NCBI RefSeq assembly: GCF_026241755.1
Contig: NZ_JAPJDA010000001.1
Coordinates: 1-64,000 of the forward strand
Source: Salinimicrobium profundisediminis
GTDB taxonomy: Bacteria; Bacteroidota; Bacteroidia; Flavobacteriales; Flavobacteriaceae
DNA length: 64,000 bases
Direction: 5' to 3'
The translations under genes were made by a program, and so were the position numbers. Below are positions 15,464-22,714 of the stretch, piece by piece (the stretch's first letter is position 1; every line of letters starts with the position of its first letter). The notes beneath the pieces were generated by a model. That model was not told the DNA's origin and ran no database searches. It saw nothing but the letters and a program-made list of their open reading frames with translations.

Positions 15464-16399
15464 ATGCAGAAAAAGAAACTCGGAAACACCAATTTAGAAA
15501 TTTCACCCATAGTCTTTGGCGGAAACGTCTTTGGCTGGACGCTTGATGAAAAAGAATCCTTCAAAATTCTTGACCAGCTCTTTGAAAAAGGCTTCACTAC
15601 TATAGACACTGCCGACTCTTATTCTCACTGGGCACCCGGAAATAAGGGCGGTGAAAGCGAAACCATAATTGGCAACTGGCTTAAAGAAAGAGGTAACCGG
15701 GAAGACCTTATTATTGCAAGTAAGGTAGGCTCAAATCCCGGGAAAGAAGGAAGAGACGTTTCCAGAGATTACATTATCAAAGCAGCCGAAGATTCTCTAC
15801 AACGCCTGCAAACAGACCATATTGATCTCTACTTCACACATTGGGACAATGAAAATACACCCGTAGAAGAAACGCTTCGGGCTTACGAACAGCTTATTGA
15901 ACAGGGCAAAGTGAGACATATAGGTGCTTCAAACCTCTCTCCTCAAAGGATCTCAACTTCCTTAGAAAAAGCCGGGGACAGCGGACTTCCAAAATATGAA
16001 GTCCTGCAGCCCGAATACAGCCTTGTTGAAAAAGCCAAATTTGAAGAAGAATACAAGCCCATTGCAGAAAAGAATGAGCTGGGCGTAATCACTTATTTTT
16101 CGCTCGCCAGCGGCTTCCTCACTGGGAAATACCGTAAAAAAGAGGATCTGCAGGGTGCACGCGAAGAAATGGTGAAAAAATACTTCAATGAAGAAGGCCT
16201 TGGCAAACTAAAGGTTCTTGACGAAATTTCTAACAACCACGGAGTTTCTAATGCAGCGGTGGCCCTTCGATGGCTAATGCAACGCCCGGCAGTAACCGCA
16301 CCCATTGCAAGTGCCACCCGGGAAAGTCACTTAAAGGCTTTTGAGGAAGCAGTAAACCTGCAGCTTTCAGCAGAAGAAATGGAAAAACTGAGTAAGTAA
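15464..16399 (+). CDS. Aldo/keto reductase
   Basis: 311 residues from ATG 15464. The AKR active-site residues are visible: Asp in TTIDTADSYSHW with Tyr four residues later, Lys in LIIASKVGS, and His in LYFTHWDNE. The SNLS and GASNLSPQRI stretch and the C-terminal APIASATRESHL supply the NADPH-binding strands. The enzyme reduces aldehydes or ketones with NADPH in the cytoplasm. Sequence style is that of the YajO/Tas-like subfamily, with unknown physiological substrate. A strong terminator lies 87 bases after the stop. Confidence 0.9.
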   Translation: MQKKKLGNTNLEISPIVFGGNVFGWTLDEKESFKILDQLFEKGFTTIDTADSYSHWAPGNKGGESETIIGNWLKERGNREDLIIASKVGSNPGKEGRDVSRDYIIKAAEDSLQRLQTDHIDLYFTHWDNENTPVEETLRAYEQLIEQGKVRHIGASNLSPQRISTSLEKAGDSGLPKYEVLQPEYSLVEKAKFEEEYKPIAEKNELGVITYFSLASGFLTGKYRKKEDLQGAREEMVKKYFNEEGLGKLKVLDEISNNHGVSNAAVALRWLMQRPAVTAPIASATRESHLKAFEEAVNLQLSAEEMEKLSK

Positions 16400-16485
16400 C
16401 TTTCAAATTTTCCTACATATCATCAGGTTCAAAGATTTCTGAAGCCGGCATCTTACATGATGCTGAATGGGAGCAATTCTTAGAG

Positions 16486-16523
16486 AAAATCTTTTTCTTC
16501 TTCCGAAGAAAAAGATTTTATAA
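16486..16523 (+). terminator. Intrinsic terminator
   Basis: AAAATCTTTTTCTTC and GAAGAAAAAGATTTT form a perfect 15-bp stem with TTCC loop, at the expected place after the aldo/keto reductase gene. The stem is itself AT-rich and the following T run is short. Confidence 0.65.
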
Positions 16524-16643
16524 TCCAGGTTTTCTTAAACAAGATTTACTGCGGGATTTCGTACCTTTAAAAGAAGAATTTGACAGCCGAATCAAATTCT
16601 TTTATTAAAGTTTTTCGGGAGAAAAATTTATCTCTTGAACATT

Positions 16644-17210
16644 ATGAAACCCATTGCTTTACTTTACTCGACAGTAGATGGACAGACCAAAAAGATCTGT
16701 CATTTCCTGGCGGAATATCTACAACAAAAAGATCACCCCATCTACCTTTGTCCTCTCGACTCGTTTGAAGAAGAACTTTCTAATTTTAAGTCCGTCGTTA
16801 TTGGAGCCAGCATCAGGTATGGAAAACACAGGCCTGAAGTAGGAAAATTTATTTCAGAAAACCAGCAAGACCTGGAAAAGCTGAATACTGCTTTTTTTTC
16901 GGTTAACCTCGTGGCCCGCAAGGAAGAAAAAAACACGCCCGAAACCAATCCATACTTTATCAAATTCCGGGAGGAAGTTCCCTGGAAACCTGATCTTGCC
17001 GCAGTATTCGCCGGAAGTCTTGATTACAAAAAATACAGTTTTTTTGACAGGATAATGATCAAAGCCATCATGAAATTCACCGGCGGCCCCACCAAAACAC
17101 CAAAACCTATAGAATATACCAACTGGAAAAGGGTTCAGGAATTTGCAGAACAGCTTAGCGCCCTACAACAGAAAAACCAGGTGCATTCCACGGAAGAAGT
17201 CGAAGGTTAA
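16644..17210 (+). CDS. hemG: Flavodoxin-type menaquinone-dependent protoporphyrinogen IX dehydrogenase
   Basis: 188 residues from ATG 16644. The N-terminus has the flavodoxin FMN loop ALLYSTVDGQTKKI. VVIGASIRYGKHRPEVGKF and FFSVNLVARKEEKNTPETN correspond closely to E. coli HemG, as do FDRIMIKAIMKFTGG and the YTNWKRVQEFA tail. The long insert that distinguishes HemG from plain flavodoxins is present. The enzyme oxidises protoporphyrinogen IX in haem synthesis, passing electrons to menaquinone at the inner membrane. HemG is best known from gammaproteobacteria, so the type is noteworthy. No other haem gene is adjacent. Confidence 0.88.
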   Translation: MKPIALLYSTVDGQTKKICHFLAEYLQQKDHPIYLCPLDSFEEELSNFKSVVIGASIRYGKHRPEVGKFISENQQDLEKLNTAFFSVNLVARKEEKNTPETNPYFIKFREEVPWKPDLAAVFAGSLDYKKYSFFDRIMIKAIMKFTGGPTKTPKPIEYTNWKRVQEFAEQLSALQQKNQVHSTEEVEG

Positions 17211-17225
17211 AGCAAAATACCTTTC

Positions 17226-17260
17226 AAAAAGGGTATTCAAAAATGTCATTTTTGACACCC
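17226..17260 (-). terminator. Terminator of hisS containing the palindrome core
   Basis: Read on the minus strand, GGGTGTCAAAAATG pairs with CATTTTTGAATACCC and is followed by TTTTTG. It lies about 55 bases after the hisS stop and 16 bases after the convergent hemG stop, so it may serve both. The core CAAAAATGTCATTTTTG occupies about 17238-17254. Confidence 0.75.
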
Positions 17261-17313
17261 TATAAATTCAGAATTACACTTTAAGATGGAAAAAGTCAGT
17301 CGATATTTTTTGT

Positions 17314-18687
17314 CTAACTCCCGATTTTCTCTTTTAGCTCCTGCAGGTTCACGGTAGATTGTTCACCGCTCTTCATGTCTTTAAGGGTAAACTGCCCATC
17401 TTCAATTTCTTTGGTTCCCGCCAGCACTACAAAAGGAATTTCCCGTTTGTTGGCATGATTCATCTGCTTCTTCATCTTGGCTTCTTCAGGATAGAGTTCG
17501 GCTGCAATTCCGGCAGCGCGCAATGCTTTTATGGCCTTAAGACAATACAGGCTCTCTTTATTTCCGAAGTTAATGAACAGTACCCTCACATTTCCGGCAA
17601 CGGTTTCAGGAAATAGATCGAGTTCTTCGAGCACAAGGTAAATACGGTCAAGCCCAAAAGAAATTCCAACACCACTCACCCCGCTCATTCCGAAGATCCC
17701 TGTGAGGTCATCGTACCTTCCACCTCCGCCAATGCTACCCATGGCAACACCTTTTGGCGCTGAGACTTCAAAAATGGCACCTGTATAGTAATTTAAGCCG
17801 CGGGCAAGGGTAACGTCAAGATCGAGATTTGCCTCATAAAGCCCAAGTTCGGCAAGGGCATTATTGATGAATTCGAGTTCTTCAATTCCTTTTTTGCCAA
17901 TTTCAGAAGTTGCTAAAATGTCTTTTAGCACCTCAATTTTTTCTGAAAAACTTCCGTGTAAATCGAAAACCCTCTGGATCTTTTCAATTGCTTCCGAAGA
18001 AATTCCTTTCTCCTGCATTTCCTTCTTTACACCATCTTCCCCTATTTTGTCAAGCTTATCTAGAGCAACCGTGAAATCTATAAGTTTATCAGATTCGCCA
18101 ATGACTTCAGCAAAGCCTGAAAGCACCTTGCGGTTGTTCATTTTTATGGTCACTCCTTTTAAGCCCAAAGAAGAAAAAACGGCATCATACAGCTGCACAA
18201 ATTCTACTTCCTGCCACAGGCTGTCACTGCCCACCACATCGGCATCACACTGAAAGAACTCTCTAAAACGCCCTTTTTGAGGCCTGTCTGCCCGCCACAC
18301 CGGCTGAATCTGGTAACGCTTAAAAGGAAATTCGAGCTCATTTCTATGCTGCACCACATAACGGGCGAAAGGTACAGTAAGGTCGTATCGCAGGGCTTTT
18401 TCGCTTATAGAAGAGGTGATCTTAAGGCTGTCTTTTTGGTCAAAAGCCTCCTGATTTGCTTTTTTAAGGAAATCTCCTGAATTAAGGATCTTAAAAATAA
18501 GCCTGTCGCCTTCATCGCCATATTTCCCCATCAAGGTCTCACTGTTTTCAAAGCTGGGGGTTTCTATAGGCTGAAATCCGAATTTCTCGAACTGCTCCCG
18601 AATTGTTTGCATTATAAAATTTCTTTTCGCTACTTCGGAAGGAGAAAAGTCACGGGTTCCTTTGGGTATAGAAGGTTTTTGGGCCAT
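17314..18687 (-). CDS. hisS: Histidine--tRNA ligase
   Basis: 457 residues, the usual length of the bacteroidotal enzyme. Class II motif 1 lies in the N-terminal 50 residues and motif 2 in [32 protein letters not shown]. The histidine-specific peptide is [15 protein letters not shown], followed by [14 protein letters not shown] (motif 3 region). The C-terminal domain from about 365 binds the anticodon. The enzyme charges tRNA-His in the cytoplasm. It converges on hemG and shares with it a core-type terminator. Confidence 0.96.
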   Translation of the reverse strand: MAQKPSIPKGTRDFSPSEVAKRNFIMQTIREQFEKFGFQPIETPSFENSETLMGKYGDEGDRLIFKILNSGDFLKKANQEAFDQKDSLKITSSISEKALRYDLTVPFARYVVQHRNELEFPFKRYQIQPVWRADRPQKGRFREFFQCDADVVGSDSLWQEVEFVQLYDAVFSSLGLKGVTIKMNNRKVLSGFAEVIGESDKLIDFTVALDKLDKIGEDGVKKEMQEKGISSEAIEKIQRVFDLHGSFSEKIEVLKDILATSEIGKKGIEELEFINNALAELGLYEANLDLDVTLARGLNYYTGAIFEVSAPKGVAMGSIGGGGRYDDLTGIFGMSGVSGVGISFGLDRIYLVLEELDLFPETVAGNVRVLFINFGNKESLYCLKAIKALRAAGIAAELYPEEAKMKKQMNHANKREIPFVVLAGTKEIEDGQFTLKDMKSGEQSTVNLQELKEKIGS

Positions 18688-18811
18688 TTTTGATCTTGTT
18701 CTTTAAGGCACAAATATCTGAAAAATAAAAAGAATCCCGAAGAAGGATTTGCTCTGTGTTTTGTAACAACAGCCAACGAAATGCGTCTAACTCCTAAACT
18801 GAAACTTCTGT

Positions 18812-20050
18812 ATGTTTCCACTTTTTAAAGAAAACTTTCGAATTGCCTTCTTTTCCATTAAAAGTCAGGTATTAAGAACTGTGCTCACCGTGATGATCAT
18901 AGCTATTGGGATCACTGCACTTGTAGGCATTTTAAGTGCGGTTTCGGCACTTGAGAACACCATAACCAGCGATTTTGCTTCTATGGGGACCAATACTTTC
19001 AACCTGCAACGTTACGATTCCCAAATACGGGTGAATGGCGGAGAAAGAGAGAAGATAAACCCGATTATAAGTTATCGGGAAGTGAAGGAATTCAGGGACA
19101 ATTACGAATTCCCACAAACGCAGGTGTCTATTTCATTTACCGGAACCTCGCGGGCAGAGCTTAGGCATGAAAGTGAAAAGACTGATCCGGAAGCCAGTGT
19201 TTTGGGGGTAAATGAGAATTATGTCTCTAATTCGGGGCTTAGCGTAGAAGAGGGGCGGGATTTCAGCATTTTTGACATTGAGAACAATAACAATGTAGCT
19301 ATTATTGGCGCCGACGTTAAAAACGGAATCCTTGAAGGCATGAATCCGCTGGATAAAATCATATCCATCCGCGGGGTGAAATTCAGAGTGATTGGGGTGC
19401 TGGAGTCAAAAGGATCTACCTTTGGAAACAACCAGGATCTTAGGGTACTTATTCCGCTGCAGGTAGCCAGGTCTATGTTTACAAACTCTAATATTAACTA
19501 CAATGTGAGTGTGCGTGTGGAAGACCAGGAGATGCTCGAAGGCGCCCAGGACGAAGCAATTATTACCTTTAGAAATGTTCGCGGACTCAACCCTGTAGAA
19601 GAAAATAATTTTGGTATTGCCAAAAGTGACGATCTGCTTAACCGCATTTTTTCAATCACCCAATACCTAAATATTGCTGCGTGGGTAATCTCTATCATTA
19701 CTATTTTTGGATCTTCTATTGCCCTTATGAACATCATGCTCGTTTCGGTAAGTGAGCGAACCCGGGAAATTGGGGTGCGAAAAGCTTTGGGAGCCAAGAA
19801 GAATACCATTGCTTTTCAATTCTTCATGGAAACCCTTATCATTGGGCAAATGGGGGGAATTATTGGTATTATCCTCGGGATTTTAATTGGCCTGGCAGTA
19901 TCTACTTCGGTTGGCTTTGATTTCACAACGCCGTGGATGGCTATTATTTGGGCTACCGCAATCACTATTATCGTTGCTGTTTTAGCCGGTAGTTACCCTG
20001 CAGCCAAAGCAGCCAAACAAGATCCTATAGAATCGCTTAGGTATGAATAA
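18812..20050 (+). CDS. ABC transporter permease of the MacB/FtsX type
   Basis: 412 residues. One N-terminal transmembrane helix (about 21-44, LTVMIIAIGITALVGILSAV) is followed by a large periplasmic MacB-like core domain (about 50-270). Three C-terminal helices follow, with the FtsX signature SERTREIGVRKALGAKKNTI and the ending GSYPAAKAAKQDPIESLRYE. This is the four-helix MacB topology used for mechanotransmission, such as lipoprotein, peptide or toxin efflux. No ATPase gene is adjacent, so its partner must be encoded elsewhere. It is divergent from hisS. Confidence 0.9.
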   Translation: MFPLFKENFRIAFFSIKSQVLRTVLTVMIIAIGITALVGILSAVSALENTITSDFASMGTNTFNLQRYDSQIRVNGGEREKINPIISYREVKEFRDNYEFPQTQVSISFTGTSRAELRHESEKTDPEASVLGVNENYVSNSGLSVEEGRDFSIFDIENNNNVAIIGADVKNGILEGMNPLDKIISIRGVKFRVIGVLESKGSTFGNNQDLRVLIPLQVARSMFTNSNINYNVSVRVEDQEMLEGAQDEAIITFRNVRGLNPVEENNFGIAKSDDLLNRIFSITQYLNIAAWVISIITIFGSSIALMNIMLVSVSERTREIGVRKALGAKKNTIAFQFFMETLIIGQMGGIIGIILGILIGLAVSTSVGFDFTTPWMAIIWATAITIIVAVLAGSYPAAKAAKQDPIESLRYE

Positions 20051-20055
20051 ATTAA

Positions 20056-20119
20056 GTTTTTGAGTTATGAGTTGTGAATTATGATAAACTGCGAACTCCG
20101 AACTCTTTAACTCTTAACT
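20056..20119. repeat. Imperfect inverted repeat built of GAGTT/AACTC words
   Basis: GAGTTATGAGTTGTGAATT on the left is mirrored by GAACTCCGAACTCTTTAACTC on the right, between two convergent genes. The right arm runs over the stop codon of the DUF6495 gene. It may fold in RNA, but the stem is broken and no T run is obvious. Simple-word hairpins of this style recur at 43.5 kb with different words. Confidence 0.4.
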
Positions 20120-20590
20120 AAGGTTCAGGTGTTTTTCAAAGAAGTTGTACAGGTCTCCTTTTGTGATCACTGCTCCCTGCTGAATAAGCGTAAAAATATC
20201 CCTGTTGCGGTCGTCACTGATATTCTTTGAGGAAGTATATAGGGAAACACGATCATCCATCAGGTTTTGCTGCAACCACGCATATCCATGTCTTGTAGTA
20301 ACATCAACTGCTTCGTTCTTTACCTCTATGGCAATAAGGTTTATGGTGAGTTCGGTAACCTTGAACAAGTAGATCTGGTTAGGCGAGAAATGCTCCAGGT
20401 ATTCAGCTTTATTGAGTACTCCTTCCCACACCAGGTCACTAAACATATCCAGCTCCTGCTCTGCCACTTCAGGTTTATTGGTTTTTATCTCCGTCCACTC
20501 CTCTCCTGTTATGGACTGGCTGGCCAAAAAGTTGATAAATTCCTGCTGCAACTCTTCAAATTGCTCTTTTGTTAATCGGGCGTACTTCAT
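20114..20590 (-). CDS. DUF6495 family protein
   Basis: 158 residues, cytoplasmic, beginning MKYARLTKEQFEELQQEFINFL. This opening and the YAWLQQNLMDDRVSLYTSSKN stretch are what I associate with DUF6495, a family confined to flavobacteria-type Bacteroidota. No catalytic motif is evident. Mixed helices and strands suggest a small globular protein. It sits between an ABC permease and the rpsF operon without obvious functional linkage. Confidence 0.65.
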   Translation of the reverse strand: MKYARLTKEQFEELQQEFINFLASQSITGEEWTEIKTNKPEVAEQELDMFSDLVWEGVLNKAEYLEHFSPNQIYLFKVTELTINLIAIEVKNEAVDVTTRHGYAWLQQNLMDDRVSLYTSSKNISDDRNRDIFTLIQQGAVITKGDLYNFFEKHLNLS

Positions 20591-20666
20591 TCTGAGGGTT
20601 TAATGTGTAAGGTTTAATTTTCTAAGATCTTTTTATTAACTCTGAAATTTTAACCATTAACCAAAT

Positions 20667-20697
20667 AAAAAGCCCACTTCGTTAGAAGCAGGCTTTA
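20667..20697 (-). terminator. Terminator of the rpsF-rpsR-rplI operon
   Basis: On the minus strand, AAAGCCTGCTTC pairs imperfectly with GAAGTGGGCTTT around TAAC and is followed by TTTATTTGG. It begins about 20 bases after the rplI stop. Confidence 0.8.
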
Positions 20698-20716
20698 TAT
20701 AATATTTGTTCAGCAA

Positions 20717-21172
20717 TTAAGCTTGTGCTTCAGCTACAACTTCAAAGCTGTAGTTAGTAACTACTTCACGGTGAAAACGCAAAGTCGCTTCGTACTGACC
20801 TAATCTTTTGATGTTACCACCTGCAATAGAGATGTATTTCTTGTCGATATCAACACCTTCTTTTGAAAGCGCTGCAGCAAGATCGGCATCGGTTACAGAT
20901 CCATAGATCTTATCACCTGCACCAGCTTTTGCTGTTAAAGTGATCTCTATGCCCTGTAGCTTAGCAGCCTGAGCTTTAGCCTCGTCAATTTGTTTTTTCT
21001 CTTTGTATGAACGCTGCTTCAAAGTCTCTTCAAGGACTTTTCTTGCAGAAGGGGTTGCCAATACAGCAGCACCCTGAGGGATCAAAAAGTTTCTGCCGTA
21101 GCCCGGTTTTACCGATACAACATCATCTTTAAATCCTAATTTCTCTACGTCTTTCTTTAATATCAATTCCAT
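20717..21172 (-). CDS. rplI: 50S ribosomal protein L9
   Basis: 151 residues. The N-terminal domain has MELILKKDVEKLGFKDDVVSVKPGYGRNFLIPQGAA, the L9 signature. A long central helix (about 41-75) and a C-terminal domain follow (GAGDKIYGSVTDADLAAAL; FHREVVTNYSFEVV). L9 binds 23S rRNA near the L1 stalk. It is the last gene of the three-gene ribosomal operon, 12 bases after rpsR. Confidence 0.96.
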   Translation of the reverse strand: MELILKKDVEKLGFKDDVVSVKPGYGRNFLIPQGAAVLATPSARKVLEETLKQRSYKEKKQIDEAKAQAAKLQGIEITLTAKAGAGDKIYGSVTDADLAAALSKEGVDIDKKYISIAGGNIKRLGQYEATLRFHREVVTNYSFEVVAEAQA

Positions 21173-21184
21173 AATAGCCCCTTT

Positions 21185-21481
21185 TTATTTTAGTAAATCG
21201 CCAACATAAGGCATTAATGCTAAATGACGCGCACGCTTAACGGCTACAGCCACTTTTCTTTGATACTTCAAAGAGGTTCCGGTTAAACGACGTGGCAACA
21301 ATTTACCCTGCTCGTTTACAAAACTCATTAAGAAATCTGGATCTTTGTAATCAATATACTTAATCCCAGATCTTTTAAAACGACAGTATTTTTTTGTCTT
21401 GCTGGTCTCGATATTAAGAGGAGTAAGATATCTTATCTCTCCGTCTTTCTTTCCTTTAGCTTGTTGTTCAATTGATGACAT
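21185..21481 (-). CDS. rpsR: 30S ribosomal protein S18
   Basis: 98 residues. The conserved core is [47 protein letters not shown] and LALMPYVGD. The N-terminal 20 residues ([20 protein letters not shown]) are a lineage-typical extension. S18 pairs with S6 on the 30S platform. The gene follows rpsF by only three bases, so translation is probably coupled. Confidence 0.96.
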   Translation of the reverse strand: MSSIEQQAKGKKDGEIRYLTPLNIETSKTKKYCRFKRSGIKYIDYKDPDFLMSFVNEQGKLLPRRLTGTSLKYQRKVAVAVKRARHLALMPYVGDLLK

Positions 21482-21484
21482 ACC

Positions 21485-21823
21485 TTACGCTTTTTCTTTG
21501 TTTCTGTTTCTTCTCTTTTCAGCCCAGGCTACAGCGTGCTTGTCTAACTTTACAGTTAGGTAACGCATCATACGCTCATCTCTGCGAAATTCAACCTCTA
21601 GAGGGTTAATAGCTTCACCAGGAGCGGTGAATTCGAAAAGGTGGTAAAATCCACTTTTCTTGTGCTGAATAGGATAAGCTAGTTTTTTTAGCCCCCAATT
21701 CTCTTTTGATATCATCTCGGCACCGTTAGAAACAAGAAAATCTTCGTATTTCTTAACTGTTTCCTTTATCTGGTCATCAGATAAAACGGGATTCAAGATG
21801 AAAACAGTTTCATAATGATTCAT
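21485..21823 (-). CDS. rpsF: 30S ribosomal protein S6
   Basis: 112 residues: MNHYETVFILNPVLSDDQIKETVKKYEDFL, then ENWGLKKLAYPIQHKKSGFYHLFEF and RDERMMRYLTVKLDKHAVAWAEKRR. This is the full S6 ferredoxin-like fold with a basic tail. It is the first gene of the operon and has a textbook Bacteroidota promoter about 30 bases upstream. Confidence 0.96.
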   Translation of the reverse strand: MNHYETVFILNPVLSDDQIKETVKKYEDFLVSNGAEMISKENWGLKKLAYPIQHKKSGFYHLFEFTAPGEAINPLEVEFRRDERMMRYLTVKLDKHAVAWAEKRRNRNKEKA

Positions 21824-21851
21824 AAAAATTTACTTTAAATTTAATTGGCTG

Positions 21852-21881
21852 CAAAAGTAACACTAATCTTTAATATAACAA
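21852..21881 (-). promoter_or_regulatory. Promoter of the rpsF operon
   Basis: On the minus strand TTG (21881-21879) is followed, after 19 bases, by TACTTTTG (21859-21852), matching the Bacteroidota sigma-ABfr consensus TTG / TAnnTTTG. The start codon of rpsF is about 29 bases downstream. Confidence 0.8.
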
Positions 21882-22003
21882 AAAAGAAACTGCTGGGGTA
21901 AACTGCTTTTTTAATCGATGAAATGAGCTTTTTCTTTTTTTTATAATATTTTTTATTTATTATTGCTAATACTAACCTAATAATAAGTGTTAACCAAAAC
22001 TAA

Positions 22004-22714
22004 GTGGAAGAAGTTATACTCAAATGTGCGGTCGTTGATGATTCCAGCTTGCAAAGACTATCTATTGTAAAGCTAATTAAAGATCATCCCAATCTCAAGC
22101 TTGTGGCCGAATATAACAATGCCATTGAAACTAAGAACGGCCTCCTGGATACCGAAGTTGACCTTATATTTCTTGATATAGAAATGCCCATTCTTTCAGG
22201 ATTTGACCTGTTGGATGACCTTCCTAATAAACCACAGATTATTTTTGTTACCGGAAAAACAAAATACGCATTTAAAGCTTTTGATTATGATGCAGTAGAT
22301 TACCTGCATAAACCCATCTCTAAAGACCGTTTCCTGAATGCTGCCTCAAAAGCAATAAATCTTTACAGGCTTAAACATGATGGCACCCCGCCAGAAGATG
22401 AAAACTACATCTTTGTAAAAAGCAATTTAAAGAACCGAAAAGTTTTTCTCAATAAGCTGAAATATATAGAAGCACTTGGCGATTATGTGAAATTTGTAAC
22501 TGAAAAAGATAATTTCGTGGTACTTGCCACTATGAAGTCTTTTGAGAACCAGTTACCCTCAAATAAATTCCTGAGAATTCACAAATCCTACATTGTAAAT
22601 CTCGACAAAATTGAGCGTTACAACAGCAGGAATATTGAGATTGACAAACAACAGATCCCGCTTAGCAGGCATAAAAAATCAAACCTTATTGAAGCCTTAG
22701 CCGCAAATCAATAA
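22004..22714 (+). CDS. LytTR-family response regulator
   Basis: 236 residues starting at GTG 22004 (no ATG is available near the conserved N-terminus). The receiver domain has acidic residues in CAVVDDSS (D12, D13), the phosphoacceptor D58 in VDLIFLDIEMP, and Lys in YLHKPISKD. The LytTR DNA-binding domain (about 133-236) contains VFLNKLKYIEALGDYVKFVT and FLRIHKSYIVNLDKIERY. No histidine kinase gene lies next to it, so the partner is elsewhere. The gene converges on priA and the two overlap by seven bases. Confidence 0.92.
   Translation: MEEVILKCAVVDDSSLQRLSIVKLIKDHPNLKLVAEYNNAIETKNGLLDTEVDLIFLDIEMPILSGFDLLDDLPNKPQIIFVTGKTKYAFKAFDYDAVDYLHKPISKDRFLNAASKAINLYRLKHDGTPPEDENYIFVKSNLKNRKVFLNKLKYIEALGDYVKFVTEKDNFVVLATMKSFENQLPSNKFLRIHKSYIVNLDKIERYNSRNIEIDKQQIPLSRHKKSNLIEALAANQ

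Noticed and set aside
22708-22714. Seven-base overlap of the LytTR regulator and priA stop regions as a regulatory feature
   Set aside because: Short convergent overlaps are common, and no hairpin or other signal is present there.
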